Of a stretch of DNA of 64,000 bases, positions 41,329 through 49,733 are shown in pieces. This DNA is from Nocardioides cavernae (GTDB lineage Bacteria; Actinomycetota; Actinomycetes; Propionibacteriales; Nocardioidaceae), in contig NZ_JACCBW010000001.1 of assembly GCF_013410035.1 (NCBI RefSeq), forward strand, positions 1,364,001 to 1,428,000. The letters run 5' to 3'. The notes under the pieces were generated by a model. The model did not search any database, was not told the origin of the DNA, and saw only the letters and a program-made list of their open reading frames with translations. Every line of letters begins with the position of its first letter. The stretch's first letter is position 1. A program made the position numbers and the translations under genes.

Positions 41329-42687
41329 ATGCGACACACCACCACCCTCACAGCCGTGATCGGCCTCGCCGTCACCGCCCTCGGCCCCGTGGCCGCAGCC
41401 GCACCGGCACGCGCCGCGGAGACCTGCGACGGCAAGGCCGCCACCCTCGTGGTGAGCCTGCCGGCCGGCTCCTGGACCAGCGCCCCGGTGACGGGCACGC
41501 CCGGTGACGACGTGATCGTCGGGACCACCGGGAACGACACCATCGACGGCGCCGGTGGCAACGACACGATCTGCGGGCTCGGGGGCGCGGACACGCTCGT
41601 GGGCGGCGACGGCGACGACCGCCTCTTCGGCGGGGCGGACGCCGACTACGCCCCCGACGACGGCTACTACGGCGACCTGCTCGTCCCCGGAGCGGGTGAC
41701 GACCTCGTCGACCTCGGCACCGGTGCGACGGACATCTGGTTCTGGGAGTCCCCGCTCCAGGTGGACCAGGTGTCGTACGCCGACGCCCCGGCCGGCGTCC
41801 GGGTGGACCTCGCCGCCGGCACCGCGACCGGTCACGGCACCGACACGATCGTCGCCGCCGACCCCGGCCGCCCGATCGGCGTCATCGGGTCGTCCCACGA
41901 CGACACCCTGCTCGGCTCCGCCGCCCGTGACGTCATCGACGCCGGAGGGGGCGACGACGTCGTCGACAGCGGCGACGGCGCCGACGTCGTGCGTCCGGAC
42001 AACCCGGGGCGTACGACGTCCGGCTGGAGCATCGACGCACCGCGACCCGAGCCGGTGCCGCAGCCGGGGGACGACGTCGTGTCCACGGGTCCCGGCAGCG
42101 ACGGCGTCACCGTCGAGCGGGGCGTGGACGTCGTGCGCGGAGGAGCCGACGTCGACCGGTTGTCCTCGGACTCCCCCGACCCGGGCACGCGGTTGCTCGG
42201 CGGCGACGGCAACGACCGGCTCTTCACCGAGGTCGCGGGCACCGTGATGCGGGGCCAGTCGGGGGACGACACCCTGACCGGCCACCTCGCCGGGCGCCGG
42301 TCGACGTGGGACGGCGGGTCCGGCCGGGACCGGCTGATCGCCTACACCCCCCAGCGCCCGACAGGTGGCGTGCTCCGCGTCGACGTCCCGCGCAAGCGCA
42401 TCACGGCCGGTCGCACCACGCTCGGTCGCCTCGTGGGCGTCGAGCGGATCTCGGCGTTCGTCCGCTTCCCCCGCGCGGAGTTCCGCGGCGGTCCGGCGAA
42501 CGAGTGGTTCAGCACCTCGGCGCGCTCGGTGCGCGCCTGGGGCGGCGCCGGCGCCGACCGCCTCGACGGCACCACGGGGTCGGACCTGCTCGACGGCGGA
42601 CCGGGCCGCGACCGGCTCACCGGGTACGCCGGGCGCGACCGCTGCGTGCGGGGCGAGGTGCTGAAGTCCTGCGAGGTGCGCCGCTGA
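41329..42687 (+). CDS. Secreted RTX-like calcium-binding repeat protein
   Basis: A 452-residue secreted protein: signal peptide 1-29 (ending ARAA) and repeats of the GGxGxDxU type in residues 63-105 (GTTGNDTIDGAGGNDTICGLGGADTLVGGDGDDRLFGG), 195-225 and near the C-terminus (GTTGSDLLDGGPGRDRLTGYAGRD). These calcium-binding nonapeptides form a beta-roll. No hydrolase domain is attached, so it is likely a structural or adhesive surface protein. A GGAGG ribosome site precedes the ATG by five bases. The closely related repeat-rich stretches could recombine. Confidence 0.85.
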   Translation: MRHTTTLTAVIGLAVTALGPVAAAAPARAAETCDGKAATLVVSLPAGSWTSAPVTGTPGDDVIVGTTGNDTIDGAGGNDTICGLGGADTLVGGDGDDRLFGGADADYAPDDGYYGDLLVPGAGDDLVDLGTGATDIWFWESPLQVDQVSYADAPAGVRVDLAAGTATGHGTDTIVAADPGRPIGVIGSSHDDTLLGSAARDVIDAGGGDDVVDSGDGADVVRPDNPGRTTSGWSIDAPRPEPVPQPGDDVVSTGPGSDGVTVERGVDVVRGGADVDRLSSDSPDPGTRLLGGDGNDRLFTEVAGTVMRGQSGDDTLTGHLAGRRSTWDGGSGRDRLIAYTPQRPTGGVLRVDVPRKRITAGRTTLGRLVGVERISAFVRFPRAEFRGGPANEWFSTSARSVRAWGGAGADRLDGTTGSDLLDGGPGRDRLTGYAGRDRCVRGEVLKSCEVRR

Positions 42688-42714
42688 GCGTCCCCGCGAC
42701 GAGGGCGCCGCCCG

Positions 42715-42720
42715 TACGAT
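42715..42720 (+). promoter_or_regulatory. -10 hexamer TACGAT of the EcsC-like gene
   Basis: TACGAT ends seven bases before the ATG at 42728. Confidence 0.5.
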
Positions 42721-42727
42721 CGGGGGC

Positions 42728-43408
42728 ATGGGCCTGAAGCAGACCGTCGGGCGGCAGCTCGCACCGAGGATCCAGGAGCTCGCTCCCGGACTCACCACGT
42801 CGTTCGTGCGTGAGGCCCTCAACCGCGCGATCGACGGCGTGGGTCCGCTCGCCCCCGCCGCGGTGGCCGCCGACAAGCAGCTCGCCGAGCAGGGCGGCGA
42901 CGTCGATCGGGCGATCCACGAGGTCATCGAGAACAACGTGCGGATCGCCGGCGCGCAGGGCTTCGCCACCAACCTCGGCGGCCTGGTCACGATGGCGGTC
43001 ACGATCCCCGCCAACGTCACCGGCCTGGCGCTGATCCAGTGCCGGATGGTGGCGGGCATCGCCCACCTGCGCGGCCACGACCTCGACGACCCGCGGGTGC
43101 GCAACGCCATCCTGGCCCTGCTCCTCGGCGAGGAGACGGTGCACGAGATGGTCACGAAGAAGAAGCTCGCCGGCACTCCCATGGCGCTCGCGACCGCGCC
43201 TGCGCACGACCCGACGATCGACGGCACGATCTCCGCGGTCGTCGCCACCGACCTCATCGCGCGCGTCGCCGGCAAGCGCCTGGCCACCACCGTCGGCCGG
43301 CGGATCCCCGTGGTCGGCGGCGTCGTGGGGATGGGCGCGGACGGCTTCGCCACGTGGAAGATCGGTCGCTACGCGGACCGGGAGCTGCTGCCGCGGCGCA
43401 AGGGTTGA
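42728..43408 (+). CDS. EcsC-family protein
   Basis: A 226-residue protein of the EcsC family, with two hydrophobic stretches (LGGLVTMAVTIPANVTGLALIQ and VVGGVVGMGADGFATWKIG) and the block RMVAGIAHLRGHDLDDPRVRNAILALLLG. EcsC-like proteins are linked with membrane or ABC-transporter function in Bacillus and appear as solitary proteins here. It is convergent with the sulfotransferase operon, with only 16 bases between the stops. Confidence 0.85.
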   Translation: MGLKQTVGRQLAPRIQELAPGLTTSFVREALNRAIDGVGPLAPAAVAADKQLAEQGGDVDRAIHEVIENNVRIAGAQGFATNLGGLVTMAVTIPANVTGLALIQCRMVAGIAHLRGHDLDDPRVRNAILALLLGEETVHEMVTKKKLAGTPMALATAPAHDPTIDGTISAVVATDLIARVAGKRLATTVGRRIPVVGGVVGMGADGFATWKIGRYADRELLPRRKG

Positions 43409-43424
43409 CCCGGGTCGTCGCCGG

Positions 43425-44615
43425 TCAGCGCCGCCTGCGCACCCGACGGTAGGCGTCGAGCGTGCCGCGCCCCGCGGGGCTGTCCTCGAGCGTGGTGACG
43501 ATCTTGCGCCTGACCCGGTGGGTCGGCGTGAGCCGCGCGCGGTCGCGCTCCTCGCGGGCCTCGCGCAGCTCCTCGTGGAGCCGCTCCTCCACCGCCCGCA
43601 GCCGCGCCGCCTCGACGAGCAGCGCGCTGATAACGTCGAGTGCCGGCGGCAGGAGCTGGTCGGCCGGCGCCGTGTCGGGGTCGGTGAACGTGCCGAGGTC
43701 GGGTCCGAGGAGGTCGTCGAGGGAGCCCTCGACGTCGTAGCCGCGCTCGGCGAGCACGTCGATCCAGTCCCGCGCGAGCTCGCGCGCCCAGGTGTGGTCG
43801 TCGGGCGACAGGCCGAGGCGGGCCGAGGCGACCCCCCGGGACAGGGTCTGGTGCGCCAGCGTCTCGCGCACCAGCGGGCGGTAGTCGGGCGGCGCGATGA
43901 TGGAGGTCACCCGCTCGTTGATCGTGCGCAGGAGCGAGGTCTCCGGCACGCCGAGCGAGGGGTTCTCCCGCTCCGCGGTGAGGTCGAGCGGCAGGCCGTC
44001 GAGGCCGAAGGTCCGCGAGAAGCGGCGCCACAGCTCGCCGCGGTCCGAGCCCGGCGGTGGCAGCGTCACGAGGTGGACGCGCTCGGGCGGCAGCGACCCG
44101 CCCCACCGGTCGAGGATGTCCGGGACCTCCTGCACCGCCCAGAACCACGACCCGATCCGCGAGTCCCGCTCGGGATCGCGGATCGTGCGCAGGAACGCGG
44201 CGTATGTCACGTGGCTGCGGTGCTTGACGTTCTCCTGCCACTCGGCCGGGATCTGGCGCACCAGGTCACGGACCGACAGCACGAGGTGGACCTCGGCGTC
44301 GCCGAGGGAGGCGAGTGCGCGCTCGACCTGCGTCGGGGTCGCGCGGGCGAAGATCTCGTGGCTGATGATCGCGGTGCCGTGCCAGTCGCGGACCTGTGCG
44401 GCGAGGTGGTCCCACGCGCCGACGGCCTCGGTCTCGATGCCGCCCCACGGCAGCGTCATCAGGTCGAGCGCGGCGAGGAAGTGGGCGTCGAAGCGCTCGG
44501 CGGGGTAGAGGATGTCGTGCTCGCGCAGGACCTTCTGGTTGCGGAAGAGGACGTCCTGGAGGTAGGACGTGCCGGTCTTCGGGCAGCCCACGTGCAGCAG
44601 CACCCGCCTGCTCAC
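43425..44615 (-). CDS. Sulfotransferase-like protein
   Basis: A 396-residue protein. The N-terminus has the PAPS-binding P-loop of sulfotransferases: LLHVGCPKTGTSYLQDVLF. A later SVRDLVRQIPAEWQENVKH corresponds to the 3'-phosphate-binding block. The C-terminal 80 residues (LRAVEERLHEELREAREERDRARL) form a coiled coil and an Arg-rich tail. It should transfer sulfate to a glycan, lipid or protein; the acceptor is unknown. GTG at 44615 overlaps the upstream gene by 4 bases (GTGA). It is the last of three related genes. Confidence 0.85.
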   Translation of the reverse strand: MSRRVLLHVGCPKTGTSYLQDVLFRNQKVLREHDILYPAERFDAHFLAALDLMTLPWGGIETEAVGAWDHLAAQVRDWHGTAIISHEIFARATPTQVERALASLGDAEVHLVLSVRDLVRQIPAEWQENVKHRSHVTYAAFLRTIRDPERDSRIGSWFWAVQEVPDILDRWGGSLPPERVHLVTLPPPGSDRGELWRRFSRTFGLDGLPLDLTAERENPSLGVPETSLLRTINERVTSIIAPPDYRPLVRETLAHQTLSRGVASARLGLSPDDHTWARELARDWIDVLAERGYDVEGSLDDLLGPDLGTFTDPDTAPADQLLPPALDVISALLVEAARLRAVEERLHEELREAREERDRARLTPTHRVRRKIVTTLEDSPAGRGTLDAYRRVRRRR

Positions 44616-45793
44616 CGCTCCACCTCGCTCTTCACCGTCCGGTCCGTGCGCCACGTCGGGTCGACCACCATGCTGATCGCCAGGTCGAGCACCCGGCGCT
44701 CGTCCGCGCCGGCGGCTGCGGCCGGCGCGGTGCGCGGCGCGAGGTCGGCGAGGTCGCCGACGACAGGGTAGCCAGCGCGGGTCAGGTCGCGGGCCATCCG
44801 GGCGGCCGAGGCGGCCACCCACCCGCGCTCGCGGACGGGCACGCCGACGGGGGCCGCGCCGGTGTCGGGAATCCGCCGTCGGAGCGTACGCATCAGCGCG
44901 GGCCGCTCGGCGGAGGGGACGCGGAGCCCGACGACGGCGGCGATCCGGCGGGCGAGCTCGGCCTGGTCGGCGCCCGGGACGCGGACGTCCGGCAGTCGGC
45001 GCACGCCGACCTGGTGCGGCAGGCGGGTGAGGTCGGTGACGACCCGGACGAACGGGCGGCGCCCGTGCCAGCGGTGCACCGAGTCGAGGAGGTCGACGCG
45101 TGCGGGCAGCTGGTCGCGCTCACGCCAGAACCGCAGCCAGTCCGCCCACGGCTTGCTGCCGTGCTCGAAGCAGCGCTGGGTCCACGTCCGGGCCAGGAGG
45201 TCGTCGAGCGGCGCGCCGACCGCGACGACGAACGGGCGGGGGCCGCCCTCGGGCCGGCCGAGGGCGAGCAGGTGCTCGCGCGCCGCGGTGGTGACGACGG
45301 GGTCGCCGACGAGACGGAAGCGACGCCGCCACGGCCGCGCCCAGGACGTACGCACGGGGTCGGGGCCCAGGGCGACGAGGTCGTCGGCGAGCAGCACGCT
45401 CGCCACCCGCAGCAGCTCGTGCGCACCCACCTCGGCGGGGTCGACCGGCCGCGGGCCGAACGGGGAGTACGGCAGCCCGACGAGCGGGAGGTCGGCCTTG
45501 CCGCGCCCGGCGGCGGATGCGGCCAGGACCCGGTCGGCGAGGCGGGTGCGCTCGCGGTCGCCTGCAGGGCCCGCACCCGACCGGGCGGCGAGGTTGACCC
45601 GGCGCAGCAGCTCGAGCTGCTGGGCTCCCGGCAGCGCGCGGCGAGCGGGGCGGTCCTTGCCCGACCCCGTGCCCGACCCCGTGCCCGACCCCGTCTCCGA
45701 CCACGCGAGCCACGGGGTCGTGCCGCCCGCGCGCAGGTGGTCGACCCAGCCGTGGGCGAGCGCCGACGAACCGGTGGAGGAGCGGGCGGTCAC
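44612..45793 (-). CDS. Diverged sulfotransferase-like protein lacking the P-loop
   Basis: A 393-residue protein not recognisable by a motif. Its centre parallels its neighbours: FVVAVGAPLDDLLARTWTQR beside their RDL...PAxWQE block, then a DLLDSVHRWHGRRPFVRVVT segment like their LDRWGG...ERVHLVTL, then LARRIAAVVGLRVPS. The N-terminal PKTGT loop is absent; instead there is a Gly-Ser repeat (SETGSGTGSGTGSG) encoded by three 12-bp copies. It may be a non-catalytic paralogue, a scaffold or partner. GTG at 45793 overlaps the upstream gene by 4 bases. Confidence 0.6.
   Translation of the reverse strand: MTARSSTGSSALAHGWVDHLRAGGTTPWLAWSETGSGTGSGTGSGKDRPARRALPGAQQLELLRRVNLAARSGAGPAGDRERTRLADRVLAASAAGRGKADLPLVGLPYSPFGPRPVDPAEVGAHELLRVASVLLADDLVALGPDPVRTSWARPWRRRFRLVGDPVVTTAAREHLLALGRPEGGPRPFVVAVGAPLDDLLARTWTQRCFEHGSKPWADWLRFWRERDQLPARVDLLDSVHRWHGRRPFVRVVTDLTRLPHQVGVRRLPDVRVPGADQAELARRIAAVVGLRVPSAERPALMRTLRRRIPDTGAAPVGVPVRERGWVAASAARMARDLTRAGYPVVGDLADLAPRTAPAAAAGADERRVLDLAISMVVDPTWRTDRTVKSEVER
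45660..45695. repeat. Three 12-bp tandem repeats inside a coding region
   Basis: CCCGACCCCGTG at 45660, 45672 and (last base C) 45684, in frame with the minus-strand gene, giving the Gly-Ser-Gly-Thr linker. A copy-number change keeps the reading frame. Confidence 0.85.
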
Positions 45794-46881
45794 CGGTCGC
45801 GCAGCCGGCGTGCGGCCGTCCGCAGGCGGTCGGCCACCGGTCCGCCCGATCCGTTGGCCTCGGCCGCCTCCCGGGTCATGACGGTCAGCGCGTCGAGCGC
45901 GGCGCTGAGCTCGAGCTTGGCCCGCACCCGGTCGGGGTTGCGCCACTCCTCACCCTCGGGCGGTCGCCGCGGCCGCAGGTCCTCGACGTCGCCGACGACG
46001 TCGACCCCACTGCCCTTGATCCACTCGATCCACCGCTCGCCCTGCTGCTCGGCGAAGTCGTAGCGCTCGGGGGGCAGGCGGACGGGCCATGCGTCGCGCG
46101 CCACCAGCACCTCCTGCGCGAGCTGCTCGCGGATGAGGTTGTCGTAGGCGGGCTCGCGGTGCGTGCCGAGCTCGAGGCGGCGGTTGAGCTTGCGCAGCAG
46201 GGAGGTCTCCGCGATCCCGAGCGAGCGGTTGTCGCGCTCGGAGTCGAGGGGCGCCCACAGCGGATCGATGCCGAACGCCCGGCAGAAGCGCAGCCACAGC
46301 TCGTCGCCGTCAGGGCCGCGGTCGTGGGGGACCGTGACCACGTGGATCCGCTCCGGCGGCAGCTTGGCCCCCCACGCGGAGAGCACCTCGGGCAGGTCGA
46401 GCGCCTGCCGGAAGAAGAACGACTTGCCGCCCTCGTAGCGGTTGATGAAGCGGTTGAAGCTCCACTTGCGGCCCTGCTTGATCGACTCCTGCCACGCGGC
46501 GGGCAGCTGGCGCGCGAGGTCGCGCGCGGAGTAGACGACGTGCACCTCGCTGCCGGCGAGGTCGTTCATCGCCTTGGCGATCTTGTCGGGCTTGGCCCCG
46601 GCGAGGATCTCGTGGCTGATCACGACGTTGCCGTCGGCGCGCCGCACCCTCCGGACCATCGCGTCCCAGGCGCCCCTGGCGTGCCCGGGGGCGCCGCCCC
46701 AGTCCTGGTCGAGCAGGTCGAGCGCAGCCCGGAAGTGGAACATGTCGGTCCGGCCGGGCCGGGTCGACGGGATGGTCACGCCGTGGCGAGCCAGCGCGGC
46801 CGTGTTGAGCCTCAGGCGGTCCTGGAGGTAGGTCGTCCCGGTCTTGGGCGCACCGATGTGCAGGTGGACGACACGGCTCAT
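45790..46881 (-). CDS. Sulfotransferase-family protein
   Basis: A 363-residue sulfotransferase: PAPS 5'-phosphosulfate-binding loop at the start (VVHLHIGAPKTGTTYLQDRL) and 3'-phosphate block VYSARDLARQLPAAWQES. It shares overall layout (ALDLLDQDWGG, LPPERIHVVTVP, SLGIAETSLLRKLN) with the last gene of the triplet, so the two are paralogues. The acceptor is not known; a surface polysaccharide or glycolipid is plausible. It follows mvaB by 17 bases in the same direction and could be cotranscribed with the leucine operon. Confidence 0.88.
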   Translation of the reverse strand: MSRVVHLHIGAPKTGTTYLQDRLRLNTAALARHGVTIPSTRPGRTDMFHFRAALDLLDQDWGGAPGHARGAWDAMVRRVRRADGNVVISHEILAGAKPDKIAKAMNDLAGSEVHVVYSARDLARQLPAAWQESIKQGRKWSFNRFINRYEGGKSFFFRQALDLPEVLSAWGAKLPPERIHVVTVPHDRGPDGDELWLRFCRAFGIDPLWAPLDSERDNRSLGIAETSLLRKLNRRLELGTHREPAYDNLIREQLAQEVLVARDAWPVRLPPERYDFAEQQGERWIEWIKGSGVDVVGDVEDLRPRRPPEGEEWRNPDRVRAKLELSAALDALTVMTREAAEANGSGGPVADRLRTAARRLRDR

Positions 46882-46898
46882 GGCGCTGATTGTGCCAG

Positions 46899-47825
46899 TC
46901 ACCCGGCCAGGGCTCGTACGACGGCGCTCGGGCTCGGCCGACCCAGGTGGCCGGCCATCCACGTGCTCGTCGCGACGACCGCGCCGAGGTCGACGCCGTG
47001 CTCGATCCCGAGGCCGTCGAGCATCCAGACGAGGTCCTCGGTGGCGAGGTTGCCGGTGGCGGACTTCGCGTAGGGGCATCCGCCCAGGCCGCCGGCGCTC
47101 GCGTCGAACGTGGTGATCCCGGCCTGCAGCGCGGAGAACGTGTTGGCGAGGGCCTGGCCGTAGGTGTCGTGGAAGTGCATCGCGAGCCGGTCGGTGCCGA
47201 CGCCCGCGTCGCCGAACGCGGCGACCAGCGCCCGTACGTGCCCCGCGGTGGCGACGCCGATCGTGTCGCCGAGGCTGAGCTGGCCCGCGCCGAGGTCGAG
47301 CAGCCGGGTGCCGGCGGTGACGACCTGGTCGACCGGCACCGCACCCTCCCACGGGTCCCCGAAGCACATGGAGACGTAGGCCCGCACGTCCATCCCCGCC
47401 TCGCGGGCGCGGGCGACGGTGGGCTCGAACATCGCGAACTGCTCGTCGAAGGTGCGGTTGAGGTTCTTCGTCGCGAATGTCTCCGTGGCGCTGCCGAAGA
47501 TCGCGACGTGCTCGAGGCCGAGCTCGAGCGCGCGGTCGAGGCCGCGCTCGTTGGGCACCAGCACCGGGAGGTGCCGGCCCTCCTCACCGAGCGCGGTCAT
47601 GAGCTCGGCGGCGTCCGCGAGCTGCGGCACCCAGCGGGGGTGCACGAAGCTGGTCGCCTCCACGACCGGCAGGCCGGCGGCGACGAGGCGGCGCACGAAC
47701 TCGGCCTTCACCTCGACGGGCACGACCGTCTTCTCGTTCTGCAGGCCGTCGCGCGGACCGACCTCGTAGATCGTGACGCGGTCGGGCAGCCCGTCGACGC
47801 GCACGGTCATCGGGAGCTCACTCAC
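46899..47825 (-). CDS. mvaB: Hydroxymethylglutaryl-CoA lyase
   Basis: A 308-residue DRE-TIM-barrel lyase that splits HMG-CoA into acetoacetate and acetyl-CoA, the last step of leucine catabolism. Marks are EVGPRDGLQNE (the DRE-type metal/substrate region), the metal-binding HFHDTYGQALAN, and the catalytic Cys in ASAGGLGGCPYA. GTG at 47825 is preceded by GGAGGG at a good distance and overlaps the mccA gene by 8 bases; an ATG at 47810 is the other start. Confidence 0.93.
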   Translation of the reverse strand: MSELPMTVRVDGLPDRVTIYEVGPRDGLQNEKTVVPVEVKAEFVRRLVAAGLPVVEATSFVHPRWVPQLADAAELMTALGEEGRHLPVLVPNERGLDRALELGLEHVAIFGSATETFATKNLNRTFDEQFAMFEPTVARAREAGMDVRAYVSMCFGDPWEGAVPVDQVVTAGTRLLDLGAGQLSLGDTIGVATAGHVRALVAAFGDAGVGTDRLAMHFHDTYGQALANTFSALQAGITTFDASAGGLGGCPYAKSATGNLATEDLVWMLDGLGIEHGVDLGAVVATSTWMAGHLGRPSPSAVVRALAG

Positions 47826-49695
47826 CGGTGCCCTCCACCGTGAACAGGACCGCACCGAGCGTGACGAGGTCGCCGGTGGCGGCACCGACCGAGGTGACCG
47901 TGCCGGCGAACGGCGCCTTGAGCGCGAGCTCCATCTTCATCGCCTCCATCACGCCCAGCGTCTCACCCTCGGCCACGGCCTGGCCCTCGGTGACGTTCAC
48001 CGCGAGGACCGTGCCGGGCATCGGCGCGACGAGGGTGCCGTCACCGGCGGCGGCCGCCGAGTCGGCGAAGGGATCGCGACGTTCGAGGACGAAGCGCTGG
48101 CCGCGGACGACGACCTCCGTGCCGCCCGGGCCCCGGCGCACGTACCCGTCGCCATGACCCAGCGACCCGACACGCTGCACGCCCTCGGTCGACCTCGGCG
48201 CGGCGAACCACCCCGCCGCGGAGAGATCGCGACCGAACTCCACGAGGGGGCCGGGCGCCCCACCGAGCCGGAAGCCGTCCGGCTGCCACGGCCCGGGCGG
48301 TGCGTCCCGGAGCACGGTCCGCAGCATGATGCCGGCCAGCGCACGGGCGTCGGCGTCGTCGGGGGCCGGCACCTCGTGCCGGTCGAGCCACGCCGTGTCG
48401 ATCGTCGCGTCGCGGAACTCGTCGGACGCGACCAAGGTGCGGAGGAACCCCGTGTTGGTGGTGAGGCCGAGGATCGCCGTCCGGTCGAGCGCCTCGACCA
48501 GGCCCTCGCGGGCCGCGTCACGGTCGGTCCCCCAGACGATCACCTTGCCGAGCATCGGGTCGTAGGAGGCGGACACCTCCTGACCGGACTCCAGGGCGTG
48601 GTCGACGCGCACGAGCTCATCGTCGCCGACCGATGCGTCCGGCCAGACGACGTGCGACGCCACCCCGGCCTGCGGAAGGAAGCCGTGGAAGGAGTCCTCG
48701 GCGTAGACCCGCGCCTCGATGGCGTGGCCGTCGAGGGTGATGTCGGACTGGTCGACGCCGATCGGCTCGCCCGCCGCGACGCGCAGCTGCAGCTCGACGA
48801 GGTCGACGCGCTCGCCCCGCACCCGCACGACCTCCTCCGTGACCGGGTGCTCGACCTGGAGGCGGGTGTTCATCTCGAGGAAGTAGAACTCGCCGGTCGC
48901 GTTGTCGAGCAGGAACTCGACCGTGCCGGCGTTGGTGTAGCCGCACTGCTCCGCGAGGGCGACCGCCGCACCGGTGATCGCCGCACGCTGGTCGTCGCTG
49001 ATCGTCGGTGCGGGCGCCTCCTCCAGGACCTTCTGGTGACGGCGCTGCGTGGAGCAGTCGCGCTCGAAGAAGTGCCGCACGGCGCCGTGGGCGTCGCCCA
49101 TCACCTGCACCTCGATGTGGCGGCCGGACTCGACGTACTTCTCGATGAGCAGGGTGTCGTCGCCGAAGGAGCTGGCCGCCTCGCGCGCCGCGGCGGCCCT
49201 GGCCTCCGGGAGCTCGGCTGCCGAGCGGACGACCCGCATGCCCTTGCCGCCGCCGCCGGCCGCGGCCTTGACGAGCACGGGGTAGGCGAAGGACGCCGGG
49301 TCGTCGTCGAGGCCGTAGGAGGGCACGACCGGCACTCCGGCAGCGACCGCGACCTCGCGCGCCGCGTCCTTGCGGCCCATCGCGTCCATCACCTCGGCGG
49401 ACGGGCCGACCAGGACGAGGCCGGCGTCGGCGAGCGCGCGGGCGAAGGGGGCGCGCTCGGAGAGGAAGCCGTACCCGGGGTGGACGCCCCAGCAGCCGTG
49501 CCGCACGGCCTCGCGGACCACCTCGTCGATGTCGAGGTAGGACGAGACCCGACCGGCCTCGTCGCAGGCGCGCACGTGCGGCGCGTCGGCGTCGGCGTCG
49601 GTGTGGATCGCCACCGTGGGGATGCCGAGGCGACGGCAGGTCCGCGCGACGCGGACCGCGATCTCGCCGCGGTTGGCGATGAGCAGTCTGTTCAC
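47818..49695 (-). CDS. mccA: Acyl-CoA carboxylase biotin subunit, probably methylcrotonyl-CoA
   Basis: A 625-residue biotin-dependent carboxylase alpha subunit. The N-terminal biotin carboxylase has LLIANRGEIAVRVART, the ATP-grasp loop AAAGGGGKGMRVV, and the active-site NTRLQVEHPVTE. The biotinyl domain at the C-terminus has EAMKMELAL with the biotinylated Lys near residue 587. Its gene partner (mccB, mvaB) identifies 3-methylcrotonyl-CoA as the likely substrate. GTG at 49695 begins VNRLLIANRGE, the standard start; a GTG nine codons upstream is possible. Confidence 0.9.
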   Translation of the reverse strand: MNRLLIANRGEIAVRVARTCRRLGIPTVAIHTDADADAPHVRACDEAGRVSSYLDIDEVVREAVRHGCWGVHPGYGFLSERAPFARALADAGLVLVGPSAEVMDAMGRKDAAREVAVAAGVPVVPSYGLDDDPASFAYPVLVKAAAGGGGKGMRVVRSAAELPEARAAAAREAASSFGDDTLLIEKYVESGRHIEVQVMGDAHGAVRHFFERDCSTQRRHQKVLEEAPAPTISDDQRAAITGAAVALAEQCGYTNAGTVEFLLDNATGEFYFLEMNTRLQVEHPVTEEVVRVRGERVDLVELQLRVAAGEPIGVDQSDITLDGHAIEARVYAEDSFHGFLPQAGVASHVVWPDASVGDDELVRVDHALESGQEVSASYDPMLGKVIVWGTDRDAAREGLVEALDRTAILGLTTNTGFLRTLVASDEFRDATIDTAWLDRHEVPAPDDADARALAGIMLRTVLRDAPPGPWQPDGFRLGGAPGPLVEFGRDLSAAGWFAAPRSTEGVQRVGSLGHGDGYVRRGPGGTEVVVRGQRFVLERRDPFADSAAAAGDGTLVAPMPGTVLAVNVTEGQAVAEGETLGVMEAMKMELALKAPFAGTVTSVGAATGDLVTLGAVLFTVEGTGE

Positions 49696-49733
49696 GATGT
49701 CAGTCCGATCAGTCGGTTCCACCACTGCGTGCC

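Noticed and set aside
40570..43353. 927-codon minus-strand frame upstream of aat
   Set aside because: Only the last 229 codons (aat) are real; the rest is antisense to the RTX-like and EcsC genes.
49571..49583. Another CGCACGTGCGGCG, resembling the palindromic repeat
   Set aside because: It lies inside the mccA coding region, lacks the partner arm and the 62-bp layout; a chance match.
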